Part shown: piece by piece, positions 8,930-18,301 of the stretch
How the letters are laid out: every line of letters starts with the position of its first letter
Numbering within the stretch: the stretch's first letter is position 1
Assembly (NCBI GenBank): GCA_024278275.1
Contig: JAJRTN010000114.1
Span: forward strand, 1-64,000
From: Candidatus Hydrogenedentota bacterium
GTDB lineage: Bacteria > Hydrogenedentota > Hydrogenedentia > Hydrogenedentales > JAJRTN01
DNA: 64,000 nucleotides
Direction: 5' to 3'
Translations under genes and position numbers: made by a program
The notes under the pieces: generated by a model
Seen by the model: only the letters and a program-made list of their open reading frames with translations
Database searches by the model: none
Told to the model about the DNA's origin: nothing

Positions 8930-10866
8930 ACGTCTTCCTGGTGATAGCCCGTGACCATGCGTTAACCGCCGCCGTGCGCGCGGCCATGCCGGAGGATGGT
9001 CTGACCCTGACCGAGACCAGCGTCGAGGCGGCCGCGCGTCGGCTGGTCTCACTGCGGGCCGACGTGATTCTGCTGGATGACCGGGCGGGCGATGTGACCG
9101 CCGCGCTCGCCGCGTTGAAGGCGGCCGGGCCGGAAACGCCCGTGCTGGTCCTGTGTACGCGCAATGACATTGCCTCGCTGGCGACACTCCAGAGAGCAGG
9201 GGCCGACGCGCTGCTTCAGAAACCCTTCGCCACCGATGTCCTTCAGGAAACACTGGGAACCCTGATGACAAGCCGGCCCAGCGACACCCTTCCGGCGGAG
9301 CCTCGGACGGAATCCCGGGGGGAGATGGTGGTGTTGAATCAACACCAGATGGCCCTTCGTTGGCTCAGCCGCGCCGCGGCCTGCGGCGATGACGTGGATC
9401 GCCTGGCCCGGCGGCTGGTGGATGCGGCTGCGGATGTCTTCGACGCGGTGCGGTGCGCCGTGCTCGCGGAAGGGGAAGGCGGTGTTCGCGTGGTGGCGAG
9501 CCAGGGGGTTCCGGAAGCCATCGCCTCTTCCCTGCGGCTCCGTTTCTCGGCGGGCATCATGCGGCGTTTCGATGAAAACGCCTCCCTGATCGACCGGGAG
9601 CGGATCGCGGCGGACCCTTGGGCCAGCAAGGAACTTCGGTTGCTCAATGGCCATCTCGCCGCGCCGCTTCTTCGCGACGGACGGGTCTTCGGCGCCATCG
9701 TGCTGGGAGAAAAGGCCGATGGGACCGGCTATGCCCACGAGGAGCGTGAACTGCTCACTCTCGTCGCCCGAACGGCATCCGTTTCCATGGAACGGGCCAT
9801 CGAACACGCCATGAAAGCACGCCGCAGCGACGGTCTCGACCGCTTGGTCGAAACTGCGCCCGCGGGTTTGGTGGCCGTGGCCGGGGACTTGACCGTACGG
9901 CATATGAATCGCGCCGCGGAAGAACTGCTGGGCGCGCGCGCGTCGGAATCCGTGGGCCAGCCTGTGCAGCGTCTTGGCTCCGCTTTCGCCGACGTGGCGC
10001 TCCGCGCCATGACGCCGGAGGGGGCCGGAGCCCGTCGAATCCGTCACGCGCCCACGGGTGCCCGGCTTCATGTTCAGGCCGCCCCGGATGGTGCCGGAGG
10101 GGTGACGTTGACCTTCCAGGTTTCAGAGGAAGACCGCGTCGACACCAGCCAGGTTTCCAACAGTCCCTTCTGGGAGTACCTCTCCTCCAGGGTGGCCCAG
10201 GAAATCAAGAATCCCATGGTCGCCATCAACACCTTTGCCCAACTGCTGCCCCGCAAGTACGATTCCGAGGATTTCCGGGAGGCCTTCAGCCGCGTGGTGC
10301 AGGACGAAGTGTCTCGCATTAACGGGGTGGTCGAGACCCTGTTCGCTTTCGCGGAGGATCCGCGGCTGAGCTTGCGCCGCTGCGACGTGCATGAAACGGT
10401 GCGCGGCGTGCTCAAAGCTTTCGACCGGCAGTTGCGGGAACACGCGATCCAGCTCGAAACGGAGTGGGATCCCGATCTGCCCACGGCGGACCTGGACCCC
10501 GAACATTTCAGCAAGGCCCTGGAAAGTGTCGTGCAGAACTCCATTGACGCCATGCCCCAGGGGGGCACGCTTTCCGTGCGGACCAGTCACGACCGCGACA
10601 AGGCGGTGGTCCGCGTGGCCGACACGGGCGCCGGCCTGTCCGGCCAGGACGAGGAACGAATCTTCCTGCCTTTCTACAGCACCAAAGAGCGGGGAATGGG
10701 GCTTGGCCTTCCGCTGGCCGAACGGATCATGCGCAGTCACCGGGGATCGTTGAAAGTGGGGGCTCACGGAAGTTCGGGCAGTGAGTTTACCCTGGAATTC
10801 CCCGCACTGCCGAGCGATGAAACCGAGACGACGGAGAAGAGTCATGCAGACGATACTGGCGGTTGA
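8926..10866 (+). CDS. Receiver-GAF-PAS-kinase-like protein lacking the phospho-accepting His
   Basis: This 646-residue soluble protein has an N-terminal receiver-like domain (about 1-115; LLDD at the phospho-Asp position and LQKP at the conserved Lys, but the usual N-terminal acidic pair is missing), a GAF domain (about 145-290), a PAS-like segment (about 305-400), and dimerisation plus ATPase domains. The H-box reads RVAQEIKNPMVAI: the normal AHE is AQE, with Gln425 (codon 10198-10200) in place of His. The ATPase motifs look intact (QNSIDAMP, DTGAGLS, GMGLGLP). It is homologous to the kinase just upstream, so it probably arose by duplication and may act as an ATP-binding co-regulator or phosphatase of the pathway. 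Confidence 0.85.
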   Translation: MNVFLVIARDHALTAAVRAAMPEDGLTLTETSVEAAARRLVSLRADVILLDDRAGDVTAALAALKAAGPETPVLVLCTRNDIASLATLQRAGADALLQKPFATDVLQETLGTLMTSRPSDTLPAEPRTESRGEMVVLNQHQMALRWLSRAAACGDDVDRLARRLVDAAADVFDAVRCAVLAEGEGGVRVVASQGVPEAIASSLRLRFSAGIMRRFDENASLIDRERIAADPWASKELRLLNGHLAAPLLRDGRVFGAIVLGEKADGTGYAHEERELLTLVARTASVSMERAIEHAMKARRSDGLDRLVETAPAGLVAVAGDLTVRHMNRAAEELLGARASESVGQPVQRLGSAFADVALRAMTPEGAGARRIRHAPTGARLHVQAAPDGAGGVTLTFQVSEEDRVDTSQVSNSPFWEYLSSRVAQEIKNPMVAINTFAQLLPRKYDSEDFREAFSRVVQDEVSRINGVVETLFAFAEDPRLSLRRCDVHETVRGVLKAFDRQLREHAIQLETEWDPDLPTADLDPEHFSKALESVVQNSIDAMPQGGTLSVRTSHDRDKAVVRVADTGAGLSGQDEERIFLPFYSTKERGMGLGLPLAERIMRSHRGSLKVGAHGSSGSEFTLEFPALPSDETETTEKSHADDTGG

Positions 10867-12229
10867 TGACGAGGCCGGTATCCGGGAGTCCTACCGGATC
10901 ATCTTGAGTGACCGCTACCGTGTTTTTCTGGCGGAGAGCGTGGAAAAGGCCCGGACGTGTCTCGAAGAGCATCATGTCGATCTTATGCTCCTCGATCTGA
11001 CCATGCCCGGCACTTCCGGCATGGACTTCCTCCAACACATGGAAGAATGTGGCGAAACCGTGCCCGTCATCGTCGTAACGGGGTCGAACTCGGTGGACGC
11101 CGCCGTGCAGGCCATGAAACGGGGGGCACGCGAGTTCGTCATCAAACCCTTTGACGTGGAAGACCTGTTGGAGTATGTGCGGCGCGTCTTCGACGAAAAG
11201 CGCCGCGACCGGGAACTTTCGCTGCTGCGCCAGACGGGAACCACCGATTTCGAGAACATCATCGGAAGCTCCGATGCCCTGAACGCGGCCCTTGCCAAGG
11301 CGCGTCAGGCCATGGGCGTGGACTCCACGGTACTTATCTCCGGCGAAACCGGCACCGGCAAAGACGTGATCGCGCGCGCCATCCACCAGCACAGCCGCCG
11401 GGGAAACAAGCCCTTCGTGCCCTTATCCTGTTGCGCCATCCCGGCCAATCTCGTGGAGAGCGAGCTTTTCGGCGTGGTGAAAGGGGCTTTCACCGGCGCG
11501 ACGGAATCGCACGTGGGCAAACTGCAAGTGGCCGACGGGGGCACGCTTTTCCTGGATGAAATCGGCGAAATGCCCATCGAGGCGCAGGCCAAACTGCTGC
11601 GCGTCCTGCAGGACGGCTGCTTTTATCCCGTAGGCGGGTCGAAGCAAATCGAGGTGGACGTGCGCTTTATCTGTGCCACCAACCGTCACCTGGAGGAAGC
11701 CATCGACGAAGGACTCTTTCGCCAGGACCTTTACTACCGCATCAACGTGCTTCCCATCACCATGCCGCCCCTCTGCCGGCGCCGCGACGACATCCCCATG
11801 CTCGTGGCGCACTTTGTCGCCAAGCACGGCCCCCGGGTCAACGCCAAAGTCAACGACATCACCCCCGGCGCCATGGCCCGACTCGCGGCATGCAGTTGGC
11901 CCGGTAACGTGCGCGAACTCGAAAACACCATCGAACGCATTCTCGTCTGCCATGGACAGGAACGGGTGATTCGGCCCGAGCACCTGGACGGCATCGTGCC
12001 TCGCGGCAACCTGGAGCCGCCCAACGGCATGGCCTCTTTCGACGGACTTCCCCTGCAAGAGGCGACCCGTCGCCTTGAACGCTATCTCATCACCCGTGCG
12101 CTCGAACGCTGTAATTATGTCCAGTCCCAAGCCGCGGACGCCCTGGGCACCACCCGTCGCATCCTCAAGTATAAAATGGATCAACTCGGCATCCAGGAGC
12201 CCGGCCAATCCCGAAGCGCCGCGGGGTGA
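10844..12229 (+). CDS. NtrC-family sigma-54-dependent response regulator
   Basis: The 461-residue protein has a receiver domain (1-120; VDDE near the N-terminus, phospho-acceptor Asp51 in LLDLTMPG, conserved Lys in IKPFD), an AAA+ sigma-54 interaction domain (Walker A GETGTGKD, a GAFTGA loop, Walker B GGTLFLDEIGEMP, an arginine-finger region) and a Fis-type HTH at the C-terminus (QAADALGTTRRILKYKMDQL). It should bind upstream enhancer sites and drive sigma-54 promoters by ATP hydrolysis. The start at 10844 has GGAG 7 bases upstream and lies inside the 3' end of the preceding gene (23-base overlap). Targets are unknown; a sigma-54-type promoter lies before the Hsp20 cluster at 29.3 kb. Confidence 0.93.
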   Translation: MQTILAVDDEAGIRESYRIILSDRYRVFLAESVEKARTCLEEHHVDLMLLDLTMPGTSGMDFLQHMEECGETVPVIVVTGSNSVDAAVQAMKRGAREFVIKPFDVEDLLEYVRRVFDEKRRDRELSLLRQTGTTDFENIIGSSDALNAALAKARQAMGVDSTVLISGETGTGKDVIARAIHQHSRRGNKPFVPLSCCAIPANLVESELFGVVKGAFTGATESHVGKLQVADGGTLFLDEIGEMPIEAQAKLLRVLQDGCFYPVGGSKQIEVDVRFICATNRHLEEAIDEGLFRQDLYYRINVLPITMPPLCRRRDDIPMLVAHFVAKHGPRVNAKVNDITPGAMARLAACSWPGNVRELENTIERILVCHGQERVIRPEHLDGIVPRGNLEPPNGMASFDGLPLQEATRRLERYLITRALERCNYVQSQAADALGTTRRILKYKMDQLGIQEPGQSRSAAG

Positions 12230-12372
12230 ACATGGAGCCCGGCCGATTGTTACGGCACGTGCAGAACCATTGTCCGTGTCGTCACCTGTGCCTTCCCCCT
12301 TCCCCTCCGTGAGGCATTGGCGAAACGGAGGATTTTTCGACGTGCCATCCCGTATATTACGCTTCAGAGAAG

Positions 12373-12422
12373 CGCAACATACGGGAGCATGCAGTGGTCT
12401 TGCTGGAAATTGGTTTTTCGCA
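12373..12422 (+). repeat. 50-bp dispersed element, copy A
   Basis: This copy aligns without gaps to 16239-16288 and 54354-54403. Shared blocks are CGCAAC, TAC.GGA.CATG, GGTCT.GC and TTTTCGCA. It is preceded by a 6-bp stem with a 3-base loop (12360-12374) and TATATT (12353-12358). It lies between the response regulator and the convergent hydrolase gene, with no gene start downstream on this strand. Confidence 0.7.
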
Positions 12423-12436
12423 AATGGCCCGCCGTG

Positions 12437-15205
12437 TCAGGGTTTTTCTCTGTATATAGCGACCTCATATACCTCGACAGGACCCGCCGTTCGAAGAACA
12501 ATGCGCGCGGGATCCGCTTCCCTGGGCAGGAGCCAGTTTATCCAGCGCGCTTTGCATACGGCGTCTTCGCGGGTCGCGGGGCCGGCCGCGAAGGTGATGC
12601 CGGTGGATTCGGTGCGATTGGCGGCACGGGTGCCCATACGGATGCGCAGGAGCAGGGCCTGCTCCCCCGCCGTCATGCCGGTGTCGAGGACGGCTTCCCC
12701 GGAGACCGTTCGGTAGGAGCCGTCGTCGTTCTCCGCGACGGATCCCCATCCTTCGCAAAAAGGCGGGGCACGGTCTTCAAGCTCGCCGGGCCGCCATGAG
12801 GCGAGGCGCGTGAAGAAGTCCGTGGCCAGTCCTTCGCCCCAGATATCCACGAGGAAGGCGGCCCCGTCGGGGGTCTTGGGACCGGGCGTGAATTCACCAG
12901 CGGTGTAGAGGTATCGCAGGGAACCGGTGTAGGAATGGTGGGTCACGGCGGGCTTGCCGGGCGCTTTCTCGGGGCCGGCGAAGTAGCGTTCCTGGATGTC
13001 GTCGGCTTCGAGGAAGAGGTTGCGCAGGGCGTTGCCACGGAGTTCGTCCTTTCCGGTGGCGTCCTTCCATCCCCGGAGGTAGCCGTTGGCGAGGTAGACG
13101 GTGGAGAAGACATAGGGCTCGGCACCGTAGGCCAGGAGGGTCGCTTCCTTCTCATGGGGATTGTCCCATTGCGCTTCGAGCCGGGGGATAAGATCGGCGA
13201 GTTTGGCGCGGAGCCGCAGGCATTCCCGCCGGTAGCCGTCGGTATACTCGATGCGATAGGTCCACCCATCGCTGGGGAAAACGATACGGTCGCTGACGGC
13301 CTTCACCCGGAAGGGCGGCTGGTTGTCGGGGAGGTAGCAGGCGGGGCTGTCATACTCCTCGTAGAAAGCCTTGACGAGGGGATAGGCGGATTCCGAGGCC
13401 ACTTTGCGCGTGGCGAGGGCGTTGACCCGCTCCCGGTCGAGGGCGAGCATGTTCCACATGAACTGGGACTGACACCAGCCGAGGACGCGCAGGTCGTTCA
13501 ACCCGTTCCAGACAATCCCCCAAAGGTTCTTATAGAGCATCTTGTCGCGGTAACCGGCGGGATACTCGGAGCTGAGTTGCCGGGGTGCGCGGGGACCGTC
13601 CGGATCCGTCTCGTAGGCGCCCACGTGAAATCCCTGCGGGAAGTTGTTGTCGTGGAGCAGGACCGGGCAACCGGCGGCCCACGTTTTGAAGTCCGTAATC
13701 TTTTTCGTGGTGATGACCTCGGCCGCGGTGCCGCCCCCCGTGGTGAGGATGGGAAAGACCCGGGCGAGTCCCATGTCCGTGAGGGTGGCGCCCAGGGCCC
13801 GCAGGAAGTCCCGCGCGTGATACTCGTCCCGGTCCAGCACGTGCTGGTAGGCAAGTTCTCCGGGGGGGCACAACGGAATGACCTCGGCGCCGTCTGGATA
13901 CCATTCCTTGATGCGCCTGTACAGGGCCGCCAGGAGTTGGGCCCGGGCCCGTCCGTAGTGGATGGCGTCCATTTTTTCATCCCCAGTGGCGGTGTTGAAG
14001 CGCGCCTTATCGGCTTCATGGACCAAGCCGAATCCATCATCCTCGTTCATCATCTGGAGGATGGCGCCGGGCACGGCCTCGTGCAACTGCCCGAACTTCG
14101 CGGCGAGAATGTCGATGTCGTTCTCGACTTCGTAGCCCAACTCCCGCCACATGGCCTTGAATTCGGGTTCCACACGGTAGTCCGGGTCGTAGTGCAGGGG
14201 ATCCCGCTTCGATCCGTCAAAGGTCTTGGCCGTGGCCCAGGCCACGCCATAGTGGTCCGGGTTCATGCAGAAGACCATGGTGATGAAGCGCTCGCGGCAC
14301 CATTTACCGACCCGTTTGAAAACATCGAGTTGTTCGGGACGCCAGGGGTAACGGAACTTGGCGGCTGCCTCGGCGTTGTATCCCGCGAGGGCGTTGCCAT
14401 ACCAATAGACGTTTTGGTTTGCCTTGATTCGGGGGAGGAAGTCGATATCGCGCCATTGCTGGGCTTCCGACGGGTCAAAACCGCTCATGCATCCGCGGAC
14501 GGCCACCAAGGGCTTGTCGGCTATTTCGACCGTCTTTACTTTGAGCCCCGCGCCATCGCGCACGAGCAATTGGCGAAGGGATTGCAGCGCGTAAAAGGTA
14601 CCCGCACCATGGAAGCGATCCCTGGCGTCGTCACGGTCATAGCCCGCGAGGAGGAGGATGCCCTGTTTTCCGGCACGCCCCACCTTCAAGAGGTATCCCT
14701 CCGGACCGAAGTCCGCCCATTCGCGGAAATCGTCTTCCGGCGTGTTCGGGTCGTCCCACCGACCGAAGGAAAGGTCCCAGACCCTGAAATACCGGGCCGT
14801 CACCGCATTGTGTTGTGGCGCGCCCAGCGCGATGAGGGAGTCGTAGCCGTCGTAGTCCGGCAGATCGTCGGGCAGGCTGTCCACGGAGACGACGCCCATC
14901 TCCTTGAGAATGGCGCGCAGCTCTTCCTCGGTGATGGTGCTGTGGGCGACAAGTTCGTCGGCGCCGTCCCGGACGGTCTGGTAGGGGCTGCTTTCCCGGC
15001 GGACGATGGCCACCTTTCCCAAGGAAATGAAATCGTCAGGCGCCCCGTAGTCCACACAGCGCGGAATGGGCAGTATTTCCCACGATGGCGGCGCCACGAC
15101 CGGCGCGGCCAGGGCGTGACCGCAGAGCAGCATGAGAGAGGGGAACAGAACGGCGGCCGTGGCGGGCCACGTGGCACCGCAGGTTGGCTGGAACACATGT
15201 TTCAT
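12437..15205 (-). CDS. Secreted GH84/GH20-like beta-N-acetylglucosaminidase-type hydrolase
   Basis: The 922-residue protein begins with a signal peptide (hydrophobic core and Ala-rich end, about residues 1-33), so it is exported. The next segment, beginning WEILPIPRCVDYGAPDDFI, resembles the N-terminal alpha/beta domain that precedes GH20 and GH84 catalytic barrels. The central region (about 230-560) resembles the GH84 barrel; the acidic stretch MMNEDDGFG is the best candidate for catalytic acids. The C-terminal 250 residues look like beta-rich accessory domains. Substrate is probably an N-acetylhexosaminide, but this is inferred from weak family resemblance. It is a single gene, convergent with the regulator operon. 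Confidence 0.65.
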   Translation of the reverse strand: MKHVFQPTCGATWPATAAVLFPSLMLLCGHALAAPVVAPPSWEILPIPRCVDYGAPDDFISLGKVAIVRRESSPYQTVRDGADELVAHSTITEEELRAILKEMGVVSVDSLPDDLPDYDGYDSLIALGAPQHNAVTARYFRVWDLSFGRWDDPNTPEDDFREWADFGPEGYLLKVGRAGKQGILLLAGYDRDDARDRFHGAGTFYALQSLRQLLVRDGAGLKVKTVEIADKPLVAVRGCMSGFDPSEAQQWRDIDFLPRIKANQNVYWYGNALAGYNAEAAAKFRYPWRPEQLDVFKRVGKWCRERFITMVFCMNPDHYGVAWATAKTFDGSKRDPLHYDPDYRVEPEFKAMWRELGYEVENDIDILAAKFGQLHEAVPGAILQMMNEDDGFGLVHEADKARFNTATGDEKMDAIHYGRARAQLLAALYRRIKEWYPDGAEVIPLCPPGELAYQHVLDRDEYHARDFLRALGATLTDMGLARVFPILTTGGGTAAEVITTKKITDFKTWAAGCPVLLHDNNFPQGFHVGAYETDPDGPRAPRQLSSEYPAGYRDKMLYKNLWGIVWNGLNDLRVLGWCQSQFMWNMLALDRERVNALATRKVASESAYPLVKAFYEEYDSPACYLPDNQPPFRVKAVSDRIVFPSDGWTYRIEYTDGYRRECLRLRAKLADLIPRLEAQWDNPHEKEATLLAYGAEPYVFSTVYLANGYLRGWKDATGKDELRGNALRNLFLEADDIQERYFAGPEKAPGKPAVTHHSYTGSLRYLYTAGEFTPGPKTPDGAAFLVDIWGEGLATDFFTRLASWRPGELEDRAPPFCEGWGSVAENDDGSYRTVSGEAVLDTGMTAGEQALLLRIRMGTRAANRTESTGITFAAGPATREDAVCKARWINWLLPREADPARIVLRTAGPVEVYEVAIYREKP

Positions 15206-15442
15206 GGCGACACGTCTCCATGGGGGGCGGGACCGTTACTTCCAGGCGCTCGGTATTGATTACACGGTCATGTTGTCATTTTCCGATGTGATCATGCAAA
15301 ACAATACTATGGAAAAACGAAGATCGTTTTCATCGTTGACGAGGCAGTTGTGAAAGGGGGCTCTTTTTTTGCATGCCTGTGTTCGCCGTTGGGTCGCGGG
15401 GGCGGCCGGCTTCCACCCCAGGGGGGCCTTTTTTGTTGGCGG

Positions 15443-16129
15443 TCAGCTTTTTTTCTTCTCTTTTCGGTGGCGGTACAAGACGCCTCCCAAGGTGATGGCG
15501 ACAAGTATGGCGAGGAGGGCCAGGGCCATGACGGGGTTGACGGCGTGGAGGTAGTCGTAGGCGCTGATCCAGGCGGCGACGGCCAGGGTGTTGCCGAGGG
15601 TGACCACGAGAAAAATGCGCCAGGTGGGCATGCCGGCCAGGTAGCCCGCGAAGGCCCCGACCAGGGGCCCCGTACACCAGAAGGGGAAGATGACGAAGAC
15701 AAGCAGGCCGAGATCGCCGAAGGCGCCTATGCGGTCGGTGTGCCGTTGGGCGCCGCGGTGAATGTTTTCCAGGAAGGGGCCGATGATGGGCCAGCCGCGG
15801 AGGTGACGGTGGCCGGCAACCAGGAGGGGCCAGAGGTAACACATGATGATGAGGTCGATCATGCTGGCCTGGAAGAAGACGAACCATGGGCTGAAGCCGA
15901 ACTCTTTGCCAACGGCGGCGTTTATGGCCCGTCCCCCGGTCATATGGGCGACCGCCAGGCCCCAGAGATAGCCATAAGGGGAGTCGGGGTCGTCGCGTGT
16001 GCCCAGGCTGAGCGCGAAAAACACACCCAGGAGGAGGAGGAGGCTGTAGTGTCCCGCGCGGCGGACGTGCCGCAGGGTCCGCCGTGACGGATCGCCGTGG
16101 CGCGGTGTGTTCACGTTGGCAGCATCCAT
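15443..16129 (-). CDS. Small multi-drug export family membrane protein
   Basis: This roughly 228-residue hydrophobic protein has about five to six membrane segments and a GPLVGAFAGYLAGM-type loop, resembling the small multi-drug export family. That family's transport role is weakly established. The frame is open to 16246. ATG at 16129 is preferred because GGAG lies about 11 bases upstream; ATG at 16138 leaves only 2 bases after the same GGAG. It runs divergently from uvrC. The 238 bases downstream (15206-15442) hold no gene that I can support. Confidence 0.6.
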   Translation of the reverse strand: MDAANVNTPRHGDPSRRTLRHVRRAGHYSLLLLLGVFFALSLGTRDDPDSPYGYLWGLAVAHMTGGRAINAAVGKEFGFSPWFVFFQASMIDLIIMCYLWPLLVAGHRHLRGWPIIGPFLENIHRGAQRHTDRIGAFGDLGLLVFVIFPFWCTGPLVGAFAGYLAGMPTWRIFLVVTLGNTLAVAAWISAYDYLHAVNPVMALALLAILVAITLGGVLYRHRKEKKKS

Positions 16130-16219
16130 CGTTAACATGTCTCCCGGCCGGTTCGCTTTCCAGGGGCATTTGGAAAAATGAAAAGCGATTAACGTGTCAT
16201 CCGTGGACTCGGTATTTTG

Positions 16220-16225
16220 TATACT
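16220..16225 (+). promoter_or_regulatory. Possible -10 element upstream of uvrC
   Basis: TATACT is followed two bases later by a small GGCC-CAGA-GGCC hairpin (16228-16239) and the 50-bp dispersed element. No convincing -35 box is visible. A further palindrome, ACGGGT-TAAT-ACCCGT, lies at 16301-16316 in the same leader. Confidence 0.25.
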
Positions 16226-16238
16226 GTGGCCCAGAGGC

Positions 16239-16288
16239 CGCAACATACAGGATCATGTGGCGGTCTCGCTGAAAATCACCTTTTCGCA
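16239..16288 (+). repeat. 50-bp dispersed element, copy B (uvrC leader)
   Basis: This copy matches copies A and C without gaps. The 3' half can fold as GC-bulge-GAAAA against TTTTCGC. It lies 80 bases upstream of the uvrC start codon, in what would be the transcript leader. Confidence 0.7.
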
Positions 16289-16367
16289 CTTTATCGCTCC
16301 ACGGGTTAATACCCGTATATGGTATCCTTGGTTTCATGCAAGAGGCCGGAAAGATACCCATGCGCGC

Positions 16368-18290
16368 ATGCGGCTCCTGGGCAACCCGTCCAAGCGCACG
16401 GACGCCGCGGATTTTCTGTCCCGTTTTGACGCGGACCAGGCGCCCACGGGGCCGGGCTGTTACATCATGCTCGACGCGAAGGGGAAGCCCATCTACGTGG
16501 GCAAGGCGAAGAATCTCCGGTCACGCATCCGCACCTACCTCAACGCGGGCGACACACGCTACAGCGTGAAGTTTCTCATGCGCCGCGTGGCGCATATTGA
16601 CTTTCTGGTCACGGCGAACGAGAAGGAAGCGCTCCTCCTGGAAAACAGCCTGATCAAGCAATACCGGCCCCGCTACAACGTGCGTCTGAAGGATGACAAG
16701 ACCTATGTCTGCCTGCGGATAAACACGAAGGAGGACTTTCCGCGCATTACGGTGACGCGGAAGATCCGCCGGGACGGGGCGCGCTATTTCGGGCCTTACC
16801 ACAGCGCCATGGCCGTGCGGCAGACGGTGCGCTATCTCCAGCGCCTTTTTCCCCTGCGCACGTGTACGGACCATGTGTTGAATAATCGGAGGCGGCCTTG
16901 CATCTACCACCAGATGAAGCAGTGCGCCGCGCCGTGTGTCAAGTTGATCGACCGCGCGGGCTACCACGAGATCGTGGACGAGGTGGTGATGGTGCTGGAG
17001 GGCCGCTCGGATGAACTGGAGAAGCATATCCGCGCGAAAATAGCCCAACACGCCGACGCGCTGGCCTTCGAGCAGGCGGCGGAGTTGCGCGACCGGCTCC
17101 ACATGCTGACGGAGACCATGGAACGGCAGCGTACGGTGGACGTGGTGAAAAGGGGCGACCGGGATGTGTGGGGGCTGCACAACGATGGCGCTTTCACGGA
17201 GATCCAGGTACTTTTCTATCGGGGGGGCAAGATGCTGGGCGGCCGGGGCTTTTCTTTCGAGCACCGCGAGATGCCGGTGGACGAACTGGTGAGTTCCTTC
17301 CTGCTCCAGTACTATTCGAGCGGCGCCCTCATCCCCCCGGAGATACTCGTTCCGCTGGAACTGGAGGAGGCGGACACATTGGCGGAAGTGCTCGGCGAGG
17401 AGCGCGGGCGGAAGGTGCGGCTCCATTGGCCGCGGCGGGGCGACAAGCGCGCCCTTCTGGATCTTGCCCGGAAGAACGCGGAGCGCAGTTTCACGGAGAA
17501 ACGTCTTCAGGACAAGGCCCGGGAAGACACGCTCGATCAGCTTCGCACGGTCCTCAAGCTTCCCGGAACGCCCCGCCGTATCGAGTGTTTTGACATTTCC
17601 ACCCTTCAGGGCACCCGTTCCGTGGCCTCCATGGTGGTTTTTACCGAGGGCCGTCCGGACAAGCCTCGTTACCGCCGTTTTTCCATCAAGACCGTGGAAG
17701 GGCAAGACGATTTCGCCTGCATGCGCGAGGTGTTGATGCGGCGCTACACCCGGGCCATCCGGGAAGGTGACCTGCCGGACCTGGTACTGATTGATGGCGG
17801 CAAGGGACAGCTTAACGTGGCCGGCGCGGTGTTCAAGGATCTGGGCATCGAGGATCTTCCCCGCGCAGGCATTGCCAAGGCACGCACGGAGGGGGCGGGC
17901 CGTTCTCCGGAGCGCCTTTTCGTTCCCGGTCGCACGAATCCCATTATTCTGAACCAGTCGGGGCCGGTGGTGCGACTGCTCACGTACATTCGCGACGAGG
18001 CCCATCGTTTCGCCATTACCTACCATCGGAAAAAGCGCGATAAAGCCACGCTCGGCACGAAACTGACGGACATTCCGGGCATCGGTCCGGCCCGGGCGCG
18101 AACGCTCTTGAACAAATTGGGCTCAGTTGCCAGAATAAGGGCCGCCACCGTGGCGGAGATCGCCGCACTTCCGGGCTTCGACGAATCGATGGGCCGGCGG
18201 GTGCGCGCGTATTTGGATGCGATGTCCGGCCGTACGCCGGGTACCGCGACGCAACAGAAGGAAATGGGCCGACCGGGTTCGGCCCCATAG
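16368..18290 (+). CDS. uvrC: UvrABC system protein C (excinuclease)
   Basis: UvrC makes both incisions flanking a DNA lesion in nucleotide excision repair. The 640-residue protein has the full domain order: GIY-YIG nuclease (GCYIML, YVGKAKNLRSR, about 25-110), a Cys-containing region, a UVR motif that contacts UvrB (AFEQAAELRDRLHML, near 235), an RNase-H-like 3'-side nuclease (ECFDIS and LVLIDGGKGQLN, about 395-530) and tandem helix-hairpin-helix motifs at the end (PGIGPARARTLL, PGFDESMGRRV). ATG at 16368 gives a normal N-terminus before the GIY-YIG motif. The frame is open upstream to 16194 but that part covers the repeat element and is not protein-like. The ribosome-binding site is weak. 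Confidence 0.95.
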   Translation: MRLLGNPSKRTDAADFLSRFDADQAPTGPGCYIMLDAKGKPIYVGKAKNLRSRIRTYLNAGDTRYSVKFLMRRVAHIDFLVTANEKEALLLENSLIKQYRPRYNVRLKDDKTYVCLRINTKEDFPRITVTRKIRRDGARYFGPYHSAMAVRQTVRYLQRLFPLRTCTDHVLNNRRRPCIYHQMKQCAAPCVKLIDRAGYHEIVDEVVMVLEGRSDELEKHIRAKIAQHADALAFEQAAELRDRLHMLTETMERQRTVDVVKRGDRDVWGLHNDGAFTEIQVLFYRGGKMLGGRGFSFEHREMPVDELVSSFLLQYYSSGALIPPEILVPLELEEADTLAEVLGEERGRKVRLHWPRRGDKRALLDLARKNAERSFTEKRLQDKAREDTLDQLRTVLKLPGTPRRIECFDISTLQGTRSVASMVVFTEGRPDKPRYRRFSIKTVEGQDDFACMREVLMRRYTRAIREGDLPDLVLIDGGKGQLNVAGAVFKDLGIEDLPRAGIAKARTEGAGRSPERLFVPGRTNPIILNQSGPVVRLLTYIRDEAHRFAITYHRKKRDKATLGTKLTDIPGIGPARARTLLNKLGSVARIRAATVAEIAALPGFDESMGRRVRAYLDAMSGRTPGTATQQKEMGRPGSAP

Positions 18291-18301
18291 GGAGAAGGCA
18301 A

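Noticed and set aside
12935-15259. A 774-codon open frame on the + strand opposite the GH84-like gene
   Set aside because: It is rich in Gly, Val and Glu with no recognisable motif. The minus strand has a signal peptide and glycosidase-like domains. GC-rich genes often leave long antisense frames.
16194-16367. Upstream extension of the UvrC reading frame
   Set aside because: It covers the 50-bp repeat and leader palindrome, is not protein-like, and ATG 16368 gives the normal UvrC N-terminus.
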